A stretch of DNA of 64,000 nucleotides from Pseudomonadota bacterium (GCA_026388275.1 JAPLKB010000015.1:1-64000); one strand, 5' to 3'. Positions 16,430-24,739 are shown, numbered from the stretch's first letter. Notes: a model not told the origin generated them from the letters alone. Program-made: numbers and translations.

Positions 16430-17895
16430 ATAACTCAGCCACCACCATAAATTCAGACAATACGTTGCCGGGGGCTGACTCGTCAGTCCAAAAAGTGCCC
16501 GAATATTGTCGGTACTGGGGTCTACATAAACCTGCCTTCGACAATGTTCCGGATCCTTCTATGTATGTTGATGCACATGAATCTGTGGAAAATGCCATTG
16601 CGGAAACAGTATTTGCTATAGATGAGGGAAATGAATGCATTGCTGTCATTGTTGGGGATATTGGTCTGGGGAAGACTCTGTCGCTTCGCATGATTCTTGA
16701 TTCTCTCAATCAGGAGAAATATCGTATTGCCTTTATTACCAACCCGGATATGTCCTTTGTCCAGTTGCTGAAAGAAATTATCGGTCAACTGACGGGTGCG
16801 CAATGTGAGATAAGGGGAAGAGTCGAATTGCTGGAAATATTCAACAGGATTCTCTTTAAAACACATGACGAGCATAAAAAAGTGCTTATTTTTATTGATG
16901 AAGCAAATGCTCTTACCCCGACAAACCTCGAAAGCCTGAGGCTCCTTACAAACATGCAGGACGATACAAAGAACCTATTTACCATTGTTCTTGCCGGACA
17001 AATGGAGCTAGCAAAGAGATTGGAACATCCCAGACGTGCAAACCTTTATCAAAGAATCGGGACTTACAATAGAATAGAAAAAATTCCTAATATAGAACTC
17101 CTCCGCCATTATGTAGAGGCACGTCTTAAACTGGCAGGTGCATCGCGTGCTATTTTTTCTGAAAATGCATTTGAAATGCTCTGGGAATATTCTGAGCATG
17201 GTGTTCCGCGTTTAATTAACAAAATCTGCAAGCTTTCATTGAAGGCCGGAGAAACTAATGGACTAACAGAAATTACCGATAAAATTGTTGAGCAGATAGG
17301 GCAACGTTTTCAAAAGCTAACCGGCCCAATTCTACAGAAGAGAAAACCGCGAAAAAGGTCTTCTCAAACAGAGGAAAAATACCAGGATGATATTACAGAT
17401 ACCCCAACGGAAATTGTCTCTTTTTCACCTGAAGAAACAAAGATCTTTGAAGACCTCCCAACTGAAAATGATTATGATATTGAAGAAGAAATAGAAGAAA
17501 TGAACTACCCCGCGGCAAGCCAAGGGGTAACAGAGGCAGCAGATAGATCGGAAGAAGCAGGTGCAATAAAAGAGACATCAGACGATATGCTTTCCGATAA
17601 CCAGAAAGCGGGGGGAATCTTACCAACAGAAGAAGATGCCGGTAAGTTCTCTGATCTGACTGAAGAAATATGTATAAAAGATATTCGCTTTAAGGCTTTT
17701 ATCCCACACAATTTATTTGAAGAAGCTCAGATTAAAACACAAGCAGAACGAGACAAAATGGCAGGCGTTCTGGCAGCCAAAACCATGGAAGACCACAAAG
17801 ACCACTTTTCAACAAGCACTGTTGATCCTGTTTTTCTATGGTGTGAACTCAAAGACTATTTTTTGCAGAGGCTTATCCATGCAAAGGAGGCGTAG
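16426..17895 (+). CDS. ExeA/TniB-like AAA ATPase with an in-frame repeat insertion
   Basis: The 489 residues begin with the ExeA-family opening (YWGLHKPAFDNVPDPSMYV) and carry Walker A GDIGLGKT (77-84), Walker B VLIFIDEAN (153-161), and sensor-like LAGQMELAKRLEHPR. The AAA domain ends near 295. The rest is acidic and low-complexity, and holds a palindromic repeat from residue 359 (MNYPAASQG), then a conserved-looking tail. Relatives act in secretion (ExeA), exosortase loci and Tn7-like transposition (TniB). With the HTH protein it makes a DNA-binding/ATPase pair of unknown role. Confidence 0.85.
   Translation: MNNSATTINSDNTLPGADSSVQKVPEYCRYWGLHKPAFDNVPDPSMYVDAHESVENAIAETVFAIDEGNECIAVIVGDIGLGKTLSLRMILDSLNQEKYRIAFITNPDMSFVQLLKEIIGQLTGAQCEIRGRVELLEIFNRILFKTHDEHKKVLIFIDEANALTPTNLESLRLLTNMQDDTKNLFTIVLAGQMELAKRLEHPRRANLYQRIGTYNRIEKIPNIELLRHYVEARLKLAGASRAIFSENAFEMLWEYSEHGVPRLINKICKLSLKAGETNGLTEITDKIVEQIGQRFQKLTGPILQKRKPRKRSSQTEEKYQDDITDTPTEIVSFSPEETKIFEDLPTENDYDIEEEIEEMNYPAASQGVTEAADRSEEAGAIKETSDDMLSDNQKAGGILPTEEDAGKFSDLTEEICIKDIRFKAFIPHNLFEEAQIKTQAERDKMAGVLAAKTMEDHKDHFSTSTVDPVFLWCELKDYFLQRLIHAKEA
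17500..17532 (+). repeat. In-frame palindromic repeat inside the ATPase gene
   Basis: The segment starts atgaactaccccgcggcaag and closes with ccaaggggtaaca. Its arms taccccgcgg and ggggta form an imperfect palindrome, and it is nearly identical to 13741-13773. It encodes MNYPAASQGVT in an acidic linker and leaves the frame open. Confidence 0.75.
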
Positions 17896-17917
17896 GAGGC
17901 TTTCCCTTCCTTACCCA

Positions 17918-18892
17918 CTATCCTTCTATGCCCTCGAGCTCCTGGAGGAGCCTCTGCGCTTTTTTGTTTTCAGGATTTATTGACAAAACAAAAAGGAGTC
18001 TGTCTCGCACGCTCTTCCAGTTAGCTTCATCGGGATTTTTTTTGTAATGGAGATATTCGATTTGAGCAAGATTAACATGTACTTTTTCCTGTAGCAAGTC
18101 AAAGGAAAGTGATTTTTTATATGCCTTGACAGCCTCTTCGTAATTACCCATCTCATCGTAAATTAATGCAAGATTACTCCATGCTTCCCACAGGTCGGGG
18201 TTTGTTTCAAGGAGTTTCCTGAAAGATTTAACAGCCAGTGCATGATTCCCATGCTGGAGATAGATAGTCCCTATATTGAAAAGGGCTTTTGCATGGTTGG
18301 GTTCAATTTCAATAACATTATCATATTCCTCAAGGGCCTCGTCAAACATATCATGCCGGTCGTATAAAACGGCAAGACAAAAGTGGGGCGAGGTTACGCC
18401 TGGGTCAATCTCTATGGCTTTTTGATATAGCTCTATGGCTTGGTTATAATCTCCCTGTAATTCCAAAATAAAAGCAATATTTGTATGGGCCTCAACATCG
18501 CGGGGATTTAGTTGGATAGCATTTTCATACATTCGTTTTGCGCTTCCAAAACGCTCCATCTTTTCATATACATATCCCAAATTGTTGTAGACGGCAGGAC
18601 TATTCGGCTCCAATTGAACAGCCTTACTGAAATACTTCAAGGCTGTTTTATAGTCTTCTTTCTTAATATAGAGAGAACCCAGATTAATATAGGCATCAAC
18701 ATATGTATCATCTAACTGGATAGTTTTTTTGTAAGCCTCAATCGCTTCTTCAGAAATCGAATCGATTTCATCAAGAAGGCACCCTTTCAAAAACCATTTC
18801 TGTGCATCCTTTTTTTTATCCAATATGTCACCGAAGGTTATTTTGGCTGCTAATAACAAGCACATGGTATCAAGCAGGCCGTTTCTTGTCAA
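17918..18892 (-). CDS. TPR-repeat protein
   Basis: The 324-residue protein is almost wholly tetratricopeptide repeats: at least seven 34-residue units with the A-Y-NLG-Y--KG-Y--A---Y-KA pattern, for example AYINLGSLYIKKEDY and AVYNNLGYVYEKMERF. No signal peptide or catalytic domain is visible, so it is probably a cytoplasmic scaffold. A later start at 18865 is possible. It converges with the ATPase gene, with only 22 bases between the stops. Confidence 0.85.
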   Translation of the reverse strand: MTRNGLLDTMCLLLAAKITFGDILDKKKDAQKWFLKGCLLDEIDSISEEAIEAYKKTIQLDDTYVDAYINLGSLYIKKEDYKTALKYFSKAVQLEPNSPAVYNNLGYVYEKMERFGSAKRMYENAIQLNPRDVEAHTNIAFILELQGDYNQAIELYQKAIEIDPGVTSPHFCLAVLYDRHDMFDEALEEYDNVIEIEPNHAKALFNIGTIYLQHGNHALAVKSFRKLLETNPDLWEAWSNLALIYDEMGNYEEAVKAYKKSLSFDLLQEKVHVNLAQIEYLHYKKNPDEANWKSVRDRLLFVLSINPENKKAQRLLQELEGIEG

Positions 18893-19290
18893 GTGGAAAT
18901 ATTGATGCTTTACCAGATAAATACAGGTAATTATTAATAATTACCTGTTGTTGTATTGTGCATGTTTTAATACGCATATTCCATTTATAGCGATATTCGG
19001 CTTGAAGTAATACAGTGGATGGCAGGATCATGGACTGGCGCATTGGCATCGTCATTGCAGTGGCGGCCAACAAAGCCAACAAAATTTTTTTACCTGAACC
19101 AAAAAAGTGATTGGCGTTCTCAACTTTCTCGTGAGGCTCATCTAAAAAAACTTTTATGATTACTGATTTTCTGGTAAAACTACAATATAAATAGCTATCA
19201 CAATATTGTCAAAAGTTGAATGGAAAACAGGTACAATAATTGAATAAAGGCAAACTTGAACAAAAAAATAAGGGGGCAAAAGGAGGGGAA
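18893..19290. other. Intergenic region with a 26-base perfect palindrome
   Basis: This 398-base gap separates the TPR gene and the UPF0261 gene. It contains a perfect 26-base palindrome at 18923-18948 with arms acaggtaattatt/aataattacctgt, located 31 bases upstream of the TPR start. No other gene is convincing. The short frame at 19029 (MDWRIGIVIAVAANK...) has no ribosome site. Confidence 0.6.
18923..18948. promoter_or_regulatory. 26-base perfect palindrome, possible operator of the TPR gene
   Basis: The two 13-base arms acaggtaattatt and aataattacctgt are exact reverse complements with no loop. A perfect uninterrupted palindrome this long is more like a protein-binding site or cruciform than a terminator, as no T-tract follows it. 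The cognate regulator is unknown. Confidence 0.5.
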
Positions 19291-20517
19291 ATGAAAACGA
19301 TATGTTTAATTGGAGCCTTTGACACCAAAGGTGCGGAATATGCCTTTGTTCGTGAGCAAATCCTTGCAAGAGGGCATAAAGTACTTACAGTTAACACTGG
19401 AATAATGGGATCAACCGACCTCTTCCCCGTGGACGTACAGGCCTACGATGTCGCACAGGCCAGCGGCGGCAGCCTTGAACAACTTCGAGAGAGGAAAGAC
19501 CGCGGTGAGGCAATGAAGGTTATGTGTGAGGGCATACCGGTAATCGTTAAGTCGCTATACGATGACAATATGATTGACGGCATCATCGGTATGGGTGGCA
19601 CCGGAGGAACAGCGGTCGTTACTTCTGCAATGCGCGTCCTTCCAGTTGGCATGCCAAAAGTCTGTGTCTCGACCACAGCATCAGGCGATGTTGGAACTTA
19701 TGTGGGGACCAAGGATATCACGATGATCCCTTCCATCGTAGACGTGGCCGGTATTAATCGCATTTCACGCATTATTTTCGCGCGCGCAGCCGGTGCGGTC
19801 TGCGGCATGGTTGAAACTGATATCTCCGAAAGCTCAGTAGACAAACCGGTCATAGCAGCATCAATGTTCGGCAACACAACTCCCTGTGTCAACGCCTGCA
19901 TGGAGAGTCTCTCGACTGAGGGTTATGAGATTCTTGTTTTCCACGCAACCGGAACCGGCGGGAAGACGATGGAAAGCCTCATAAGGGAAGGTTTAGTTGA
20001 CGCTGTTCTGGATATTACAACCACTGAATGGGCAGACACTGTTTGCGGCGGGGTATTCGATGCAGGTCCCGAACGACTTGATGCAGCCGGACAAACGGGA
20101 ATACCTCACCTCATCGTACCGGGATGCGTGGACATGGCCAATTTCGGTGGAATGGATACGGTACCTGAAAAATATAAGAAAGGGAACCGTACGTTCTACG
20201 AATGGACTCCATCGGTTACCCTGATGCGTACCAACAAAGAAGAAAATGAGAAAATGGGAAAAGTATTCGCGAAAAAAGCAAACGCCGCTAAGGGCCCGGT
20301 TGCATTTCTCATCCCTCTCAAAGGGGTATCCATGCTCGACAGCGACAATCAGCCGTTCTGCGACCGCGAAGCTGATAAGGCAATGTTCGATGCCATCAAG
20401 GCAAACATCATGGAAGGTATTGAGTTAGTCGAAATGGACAACAATATCAATGATCCGGAGTTCGCGGCCAAGGCAGTTGATATGATGCTGGCACTTATCA
20501 GACAAGCCAGGGGCTGA
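19291..20517 (+). CDS. UPF0261 / Tm-1-like ATP-binding domain protein
   Basis: The 408-residue product matches UPF0261 along its length: KTICLIGAFDTKGAEYAFV, a glycine-rich GMGGTGGTAVVTSAMR, VSTTASGDVGTYVGTKDI, EILVFHATGTGGKTME and PGCVDMANFGGMDTVP. The N-terminal part is the Tm-1-like ATP-binding domain known from the tomato resistance protein. The bacterial role is unsettled; the genes often sit in catabolic operons. I chose the ATG at 19291, 6 bases after aggagggg; a TTG at 19240 is less likely. Confidence 0.9.
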   Translation: MKTICLIGAFDTKGAEYAFVREQILARGHKVLTVNTGIMGSTDLFPVDVQAYDVAQASGGSLEQLRERKDRGEAMKVMCEGIPVIVKSLYDDNMIDGIIGMGGTGGTAVVTSAMRVLPVGMPKVCVSTTASGDVGTYVGTKDITMIPSIVDVAGINRISRIIFARAAGAVCGMVETDISESSVDKPVIAASMFGNTTPCVNACMESLSTEGYEILVFHATGTGGKTMESLIREGLVDAVLDITTTEWADTVCGGVFDAGPERLDAAGQTGIPHLIVPGCVDMANFGGMDTVPEKYKKGNRTFYEWTPSVTLMRTNKEENEKMGKVFAKKANAAKGPVAFLIPLKGVSMLDSDNQPFCDREADKAMFDAIKANIMEGIELVEMDNNINDPEFAAKAVDMMLALIRQARG

Positions 20518-20593
20518 ACCGGAAAACCCGCTGATCGGGACAGGATATCCCATACACATACTGTCAAGTAAATTTAAATCGTAGTTCATTATG

Positions 20594-20623
20594 AAAAAGG
20601 CAGGGGAATAAACCCTGCCTTTT
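20594..20623. terminator. Bidirectional terminator between the UPF0261 and PEP-CTERM-like genes
   Basis: aaaaaggcaggg and ccctgcctttt form an 11-base stem with a short loop between two convergent genes. A-tract and T-tract flank it, so it can end both transcripts. Confidence 0.85.
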
Positions 20624-20631
20624 AGAATAAA

Positions 20632-21339
20632 TTAACCGCGGCGCCCCATACGTTTCCTGAGTAAAGCAATGCCTGCAAGACCAGGTCCAAATAAGAGAAT
20701 TGCACCCGGGATCGGGACAGATGTGGTAGCGACTTGCCAAATGGTAAATGGATCATTATTCGGGTCAGTAATCGTAAAATAAAAATTTGCCGTGTCTCCT
20801 GGACTTACATGGGCTGGCCAGTCTGTTGAGGAGAAGAACATAAGTTCTCTGTTGTTGTTGTAAGGATAAGGATAGCCTAAATCCCTAAAACCACCGTCTA
20901 CGAACGGGTTGCTGTGGGTATTCCCAGTACTATCATTATAGGTTGCTCCTTCCGTCATAAGAAGGAAATGGTAATCGGACCAAGTGTACGGTGTTGTATT
21001 TGTTACCACAAATTGCAGATTTAAGCCTCCCCCCGTGACATTACTAATCTCTTTTTCAAAAAACCCGCCTTGAGGATTAACAATGGCATATCCATCATGG
21101 GATGGGTAAGGGATAATTCTGACCTCATTGTAATCTTCATGAACCGTCAAGATGTATTTTCCCGTGTTAATATCGTACCAGTACTGTTGAGACACTATAG
21201 AGTTCAGGTCTGAGGTGTTCAAATCCGTAATTGTAGGTGGAGGTTGAGTACGCACCGCTTCTGCTGGAGTCACGCCCCACACACACGTCAGTGAAAATAA
21301 ACAAACTAACGCGATAAAGAAATATTTTGATCTTTTCAT
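20632..21339 (-). CDS. Secreted protein with PEP-CTERM/VPLPA-type sorting signal
   Basis: The 235-residue protein has a signal peptide (about 1-29) and a beta-rich body without a recognised domain. It ends with a sorting signal: VPIPGAILLFGPGLAGIALL followed by RKRMGRR. That is the motif-hydrophobic helix-basic cluster layout of PEP-CTERM/VPLPA-CTERM proteins cleaved by exosortases. It is therefore likely exported and processed at the cell surface. The 5' region carries a GEMM/c-di-GMP-I-like riboswitch, which fits control of a surface or biofilm component. No exosortase is in the window. Confidence 0.85.
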   Translation of the reverse strand: MKRSKYFFIALVCLFSLTCVWGVTPAEAVRTQPPPTITDLNTSDLNSIVSQQYWYDINTGKYILTVHEDYNEVRIIPYPSHDGYAIVNPQGGFFEKEISNVTGGGLNLQFVVTNTTPYTWSDYHFLLMTEGATYNDSTGNTHSNPFVDGGFRDLGYPYPYNNNRELMFFSSTDWPAHVSPGDTANFYFTITDPNNDPFTIWQVATTSVPIPGAILLFGPGLAGIALLRKRMGRRG

Positions 21340-21374
21340 GTTGCTTATACCCCCTTAGCATTTAAATTATATTT

Positions 21375-21475
21375 AATCCGGCAACCGAGGCTGTCTGACT
21401 TACGCATATCAAAGCTGTAAATTGTCTAAGACCCTCAAGGTTTTCCGTCCCGCCATTTCTGACGGTTTGGTTTTA
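21375..21475 (-). promoter_or_regulatory. GEMM / cyclic-di-GMP-I-like riboswitch
   Basis: Read on the minus strand, the leader has AAACC, a 6-bp stem ccgtca/tggcgg capped by a GAAA tetraloop, then GGGACGGAAAACC, a second variable arm, and agcctcGGTTGCCG. Class I c-di-GMP riboswitches have AAACC-stem-GAAA-stem-GGGACGCAAAGCC ... GGGTTxCCG (established). The match covers order, spacing and tetraloop. The outer P1 stem is weak and a few conserved positions differ (ACGG for ACGC), so ligand specificity is open. It lies 36 bases upstream of the PEP-CTERM-like gene. Confidence 0.65.
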
Positions 21476-21546
21476 TCAGGTTGAATATTCAATCTATCTA
21501 TTTATTCTGTTTAACTTAATATAACAATCAAACAGTTTTTTCTATA

Positions 21547-21592
21547 GGACATTTACTACACTTCATGTAGGATATTTACTACACTTCATGTA
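21547..21592 (+). repeat. 23-base tandem repeat (two units)
   Basis: Units 21547-21569 and 21570-21592 share 22 of 23 bases (ggacatttactacacttcat / ggatatttactacacttcat, each ending gta). A third partial start, ggatata, follows. It lies upstream of the riboswitch promoter region. Function unknown. Confidence 0.8.
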
Positions 21593-21735
21593 GGATATAA
21601 TCGATTATTGTTCAGGTAAAATGTGATTATCATAGATCAATCACAGCAACAGATAGGAAGACAGTTCAACACTGTTGCTTATCTATTGAAAAATTGGGGT
21701 TTATTCATAAGTTGCAGGAAAAGCAGCAACGAAGA

Positions 21736-21783
21736 TAAAAAAAAGCGGCTGCACGCGTATTGCTTTGAATCGCCTGCAGCCGC
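21736..21783 (-). terminator. Terminator of the PpsA-like gene
   Basis: On the minus strand gcggctgc (21776-21783) pairs with gcagccgc (21745-21752) and is followed by a run of eight or nine T. It lies 39 bases after the stop of the gene ending at 21822. The loop is long (23 bases) but contains short pairing. Confidence 0.75.
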
Positions 21784-21821
21784 CTCTGCAAAAAAGAGGG
21801 TTATGACAATCTATCCGTGAG

Positions 21822-23666
21822 TTATTTAGCCCTTTCGAGTATTGTTACCAAACCTGTATCACCATCCAATTTTACCAGGTCGCCAGTTTTTATAACCTGC
21901 GTGCCTTTCCCGGTGCCGACAACTGTCGGTACGTTATATTCTCTGGCAATGATTGCAGCGTGACACATAGGGCCACCCACATCCGTTATTGTACCGGCAA
22001 TTGTTGAAAATGAGGGCGTCCAGCTCGGGGAAAGACTCTTTGCTACAAGGATTTCACCGACCTGTACATTTGCAAGATCTTCGGGATTAGTTACAACCCT
22101 TGCTTTTCCCTGAACAACACCGGAACAGCCAGGATTGCCCTTTAATGTGTTTGAGTCTCCGCCTTCTCCTCCTTCATCGGATGCCAGCCAACCTGTCAAC
22201 GTATCACTTGTAATACCCCAACTTACGATCGTGAAAGGTTCTGTAACAACATCCGGAGGCGTGCCAATCGCCGGCGGGGGCGACCATTCTGAAAGTTTCT
22301 TCCATACATCTTTTCTCCAGGCAATCTCTTTCGGCCAATAAGATGGTCCTCTTGATTTTACACCTGTTGTCCATCCTGTAACCATATCCCATATAGCAGC
22401 TTTGATTTCATCACGTTTTAAGAACCATACATCTTCAGTATCTTCAAAGAAACCTGCATTTTTAAGCACCTGGCCTACCTGGCGGACCTTCTTCCAGAAG
22501 ATTGTGTGGAACCACTGCTCAACATAAAAGTTGTGGTCTTCTGCATATGGGAGCACTAAACGGGCCAGAGCGAGGCCCTGATCAAAGGCCTCTCTATCAA
22601 CGTCAGTCTTGATAAGCGCTCTGTATTCCTCGGTAATTCTATCTCTTTCCGCAAGCGTTGCTTCTCTATTCCTGCCAAGTGTCTTGCCTTCCTTCAGAGC
22701 CATTATATTGGCTTTAATGGACGCAAATGGTATGTCGAGGCTATCGTTCCAGTTTTGATCCGTGTGAAACCAACCGGTGCCGGTAGACATATGGAACCAG
22801 GGATATCTTGCTACTTCAAGTTCCTTAAGCCATTCTTTTCCTGCAGCATTTTTGTCCAGTTCCTTCATAAGCACTTCAGCTTTTAAGGGTTTTGCAAACT
22901 CTTCTTCAAGACCGAGCTTAATTGCAAGCTTGGACAGCCTGGCAAGCTCTTCCTCAGGTCTGAACAGAACAGGGTCAAATCCGGCAGACATCTTGGTTAA
23001 TGTCGGTATTGGAACACCGGGGAAAATCTGATCTGCTGTCTGAAAGAAAGTTACCTGTGCAGCATAGGCAAGATTCAGCATCTCGAAATGGTACTGCCAG
23101 CATAGAAGACCAAGATCAATAAGTTCATCCCATGCTTTCAGGAACTTATAGCCGCTTCCCACTCCAAGACCTTCCTTGATAACGCTGATATCTTCCATCT
23201 CAGGCAAATCCGTAAAATTCATTGCCTCGAGTTTCTCGATAACGCCGACTACTTTCTTCTTCCACTTCTCATATAAACTATCCCAGTTCTGGAAATAGTA
23301 ACCGGCACGTTCCATGAAATGCGGCACTCTCTTTGGTATTTCTTCAGGATCAGAAACAGCTACAGGACTGATATATACGTAGCCGTTCACAACCCTGTGG
23401 TCAATGCCCATTGAGGGCGGAACAAGCCAGTGACGGGTATTGTACTGCGAAAGTGTCATGGACCATGCTTCATCCCATATAAGGTCAAAGGGATAGTGGG
23501 GGACTGTGTAGTGTAATCCGTCATAAAACCAGATCTGGCTGCTTTCAAAGGCAGCCCTTTCCGGATCATCTTTGGAAAACAGATATTGATAAGGATACAT
23601 CTTCTCCCAGCCTTCTGTACCTGGGATTGTCGGAACATCATGTGGATCCATAAATGTTTTTGCCAT
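21822..23666 (-). CDS. PEP-utilising protein, phenylphosphate synthase PpsA-like
   Basis: The 614-residue protein ends in the mobile phosphohistidine domain of PEP synthases (about 525-605): GKARVVTNPEDLANVQVGEI, then GGPMCHAAIIAREYNVP with the phosphorylatable His at 569. The long N-terminal part is family-specific, and there is no PPDK ATP-binding domain. Phenylphosphate synthase subunit PpsA of Thauera aromatica is a similar size (about 70 kDa) and, to my recollection, also uses His569. The partner PpsB (ATP-binding) and PpsC are not here. It is divergent from the GntR gene. It may phosphorylate phenol or a related hydroxy compound (inference). Confidence 0.75.
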   Translation of the reverse strand: MAKTFMDPHDVPTIPGTEGWEKMYPYQYLFSKDDPERAAFESSQIWFYDGLHYTVPHYPFDLIWDEAWSMTLSQYNTRHWLVPPSMGIDHRVVNGYVYISPVAVSDPEEIPKRVPHFMERAGYYFQNWDSLYEKWKKKVVGVIEKLEAMNFTDLPEMEDISVIKEGLGVGSGYKFLKAWDELIDLGLLCWQYHFEMLNLAYAAQVTFFQTADQIFPGVPIPTLTKMSAGFDPVLFRPEEELARLSKLAIKLGLEEEFAKPLKAEVLMKELDKNAAGKEWLKELEVARYPWFHMSTGTGWFHTDQNWNDSLDIPFASIKANIMALKEGKTLGRNREATLAERDRITEEYRALIKTDVDREAFDQGLALARLVLPYAEDHNFYVEQWFHTIFWKKVRQVGQVLKNAGFFEDTEDVWFLKRDEIKAAIWDMVTGWTTGVKSRGPSYWPKEIAWRKDVWKKLSEWSPPPAIGTPPDVVTEPFTIVSWGITSDTLTGWLASDEGGEGGDSNTLKGNPGCSGVVQGKARVVTNPEDLANVQVGEILVAKSLSPSWTPSFSTIAGTITDVGGPMCHAAIIAREYNVPTVVGTGKGTQVIKTGDLVKLDGDTGLVTILERAK

Positions 23667-24027
23667 GAGCTTCTCCTCTCTATTTGTTTTAACTATTTAT
23701 GTCAATCCTAGCTGTTGTTCTATTATGCCCATCCTGCACTCCATTATGCATTCCATCTCGTGGTATAGAGTTTCATTATTTGGAACATAGCTTTATTTAT
23801 AGAAGCAAATATCGAGCCAAATATAAATTGGCTGTATAATCAATATGTTATAAAGCTCAAAAGCTCAGTATCTGTCATATACGACAGATTGTAATTGAGG
23901 TATATCTCAGTTCACAAAATAACTGTCACATGTGACATAATGAAGTAAATTTCTCTGCTACTATTGCGAAGAAATTGAATGAAAAAACATTGACAAATAA
24001 TTTTATACCGGGGTACAGTATCCCAAT
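23667..24027. other. Divergent regulatory region with three inverted repeats
   Basis: Between the PpsA-like gene and gntR lie three consecutive dyads: ctgtc-N6-gacag (23872-23887), tgag-N6-ctca (23896-23909) and the perfect palindrome tgtcacatgtgaca (23924-23937). The last resembles CRP/FNR-family sites (TGTCA-N4-TGACA). They are placed to regulate both directions. Confidence 0.6.
23990..24021 (+). promoter_or_regulatory. gntR promoter with overlapping dyad; leaderless start likely
   Basis: TTGACA (23990-23995), 18-base spacer, TACAGT (24014-24019). A dyad ATAC-N9-GTAT (24005-24021) overlaps the -10 box and could be an autoregulatory GntR site. The ATG at 24028 is only 9 bases beyond the -10 box and no ribosome site precedes it, so the mRNA may be leaderless. 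Confidence 0.5.
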
Positions 24028-24723
24028 ATGGAGAAATTAGTAATAAATAAAGACATAACAATACGGAGGAAAGTCTATAATCATATCCGTGAGATGATTT
24101 TAAGCGGCGCGATAGCCCCCAATGAACGGCTTATAGAGGCTAAGATTGCAGATAAGATCGGAACATCGAGGACCCCTGTAAGGGAGGCACTTCACAGTCT
24201 TGAACTTGAGAAACTCATTACATCAATGCCGAGCGTGGGTTACGCGGTTAAGCCCTTAAGCGAGGAGGATGTATCACAGATATGCGATATTCGTGCATTA
24301 TTGGAAGGCCTGGCTGCACACTGGGCAATCCAAAAAGCACATGAAAAATTGATAAAGGAGTTGGCAAAAAATATTGCAGCCGCTGAAATTGAGGTTGAAA
24401 AAGGAAACATAAAGACCTTCATTGAATTGGACGGTCAGTTTCACGAGATTATTTCGAAACATAGCGGCAGTGAGCGTTTGCTCGAGTTGACACAGACTCT
24501 GAGGCGGCATATGTTGAGATACAGGGTACAGAGCATATTTTTGAAAGACGTTGTTTTGCGCGCCATAGACGGCCACAAGGGGATCCTTGAGGCGATTGAA
24601 ACAGGAGACATAAAAAAGGTAAATGAGGCGATAGCTTACCACCTTGAACAATCAAAAAAAGATACACTGCGCTATGCCTTTGATAAAGACAATACAGACA
24701 AAACCCATACTATAACATCGTAA
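24028..24723 (+). CDS. GntR-family regulator, FadR/FCD subfamily
   Basis: The 231 residues have an N-terminal winged HTH (about 12-75: VYNHIREMILSGAIAPNERL, then IGTSRTPVREALHSLE) and an all-helical FCD ligand domain (about 85-215) with metal-binding candidates Asp/His in DGQFHEII and DGHKGILEAIETGD. FCD regulators sense organic acids. It precedes the 2-oxoacid oxidoreductase genes by 16 bases and is divergent from the PpsA-like gene, so it probably controls this catabolic block and itself. Confidence 0.92.
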   Translation: MEKLVINKDITIRRKVYNHIREMILSGAIAPNERLIEAKIADKIGTSRTPVREALHSLELEKLITSMPSVGYAVKPLSEEDVSQICDIRALLEGLAAHWAIQKAHEKLIKELAKNIAAAEIEVEKGNIKTFIELDGQFHEIISKHSGSERLLELTQTLRRHMLRYRVQSIFLKDVVLRAIDGHKGILEAIETGDIKKVNEAIAYHLEQSKKDTLRYAFDKDNTDKTHTITS

Positions 24724-24739
24724 GAGAGGCAGGCAGACA

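Noticed and set aside
19029-19109. Short frame MDWRIGIVIAVAANK... upstream of the UPF0261 gene
   Set aside because: Only about 26 codons, no ribosome site, no recognised relative. It may be a remnant, but this cannot be supported.
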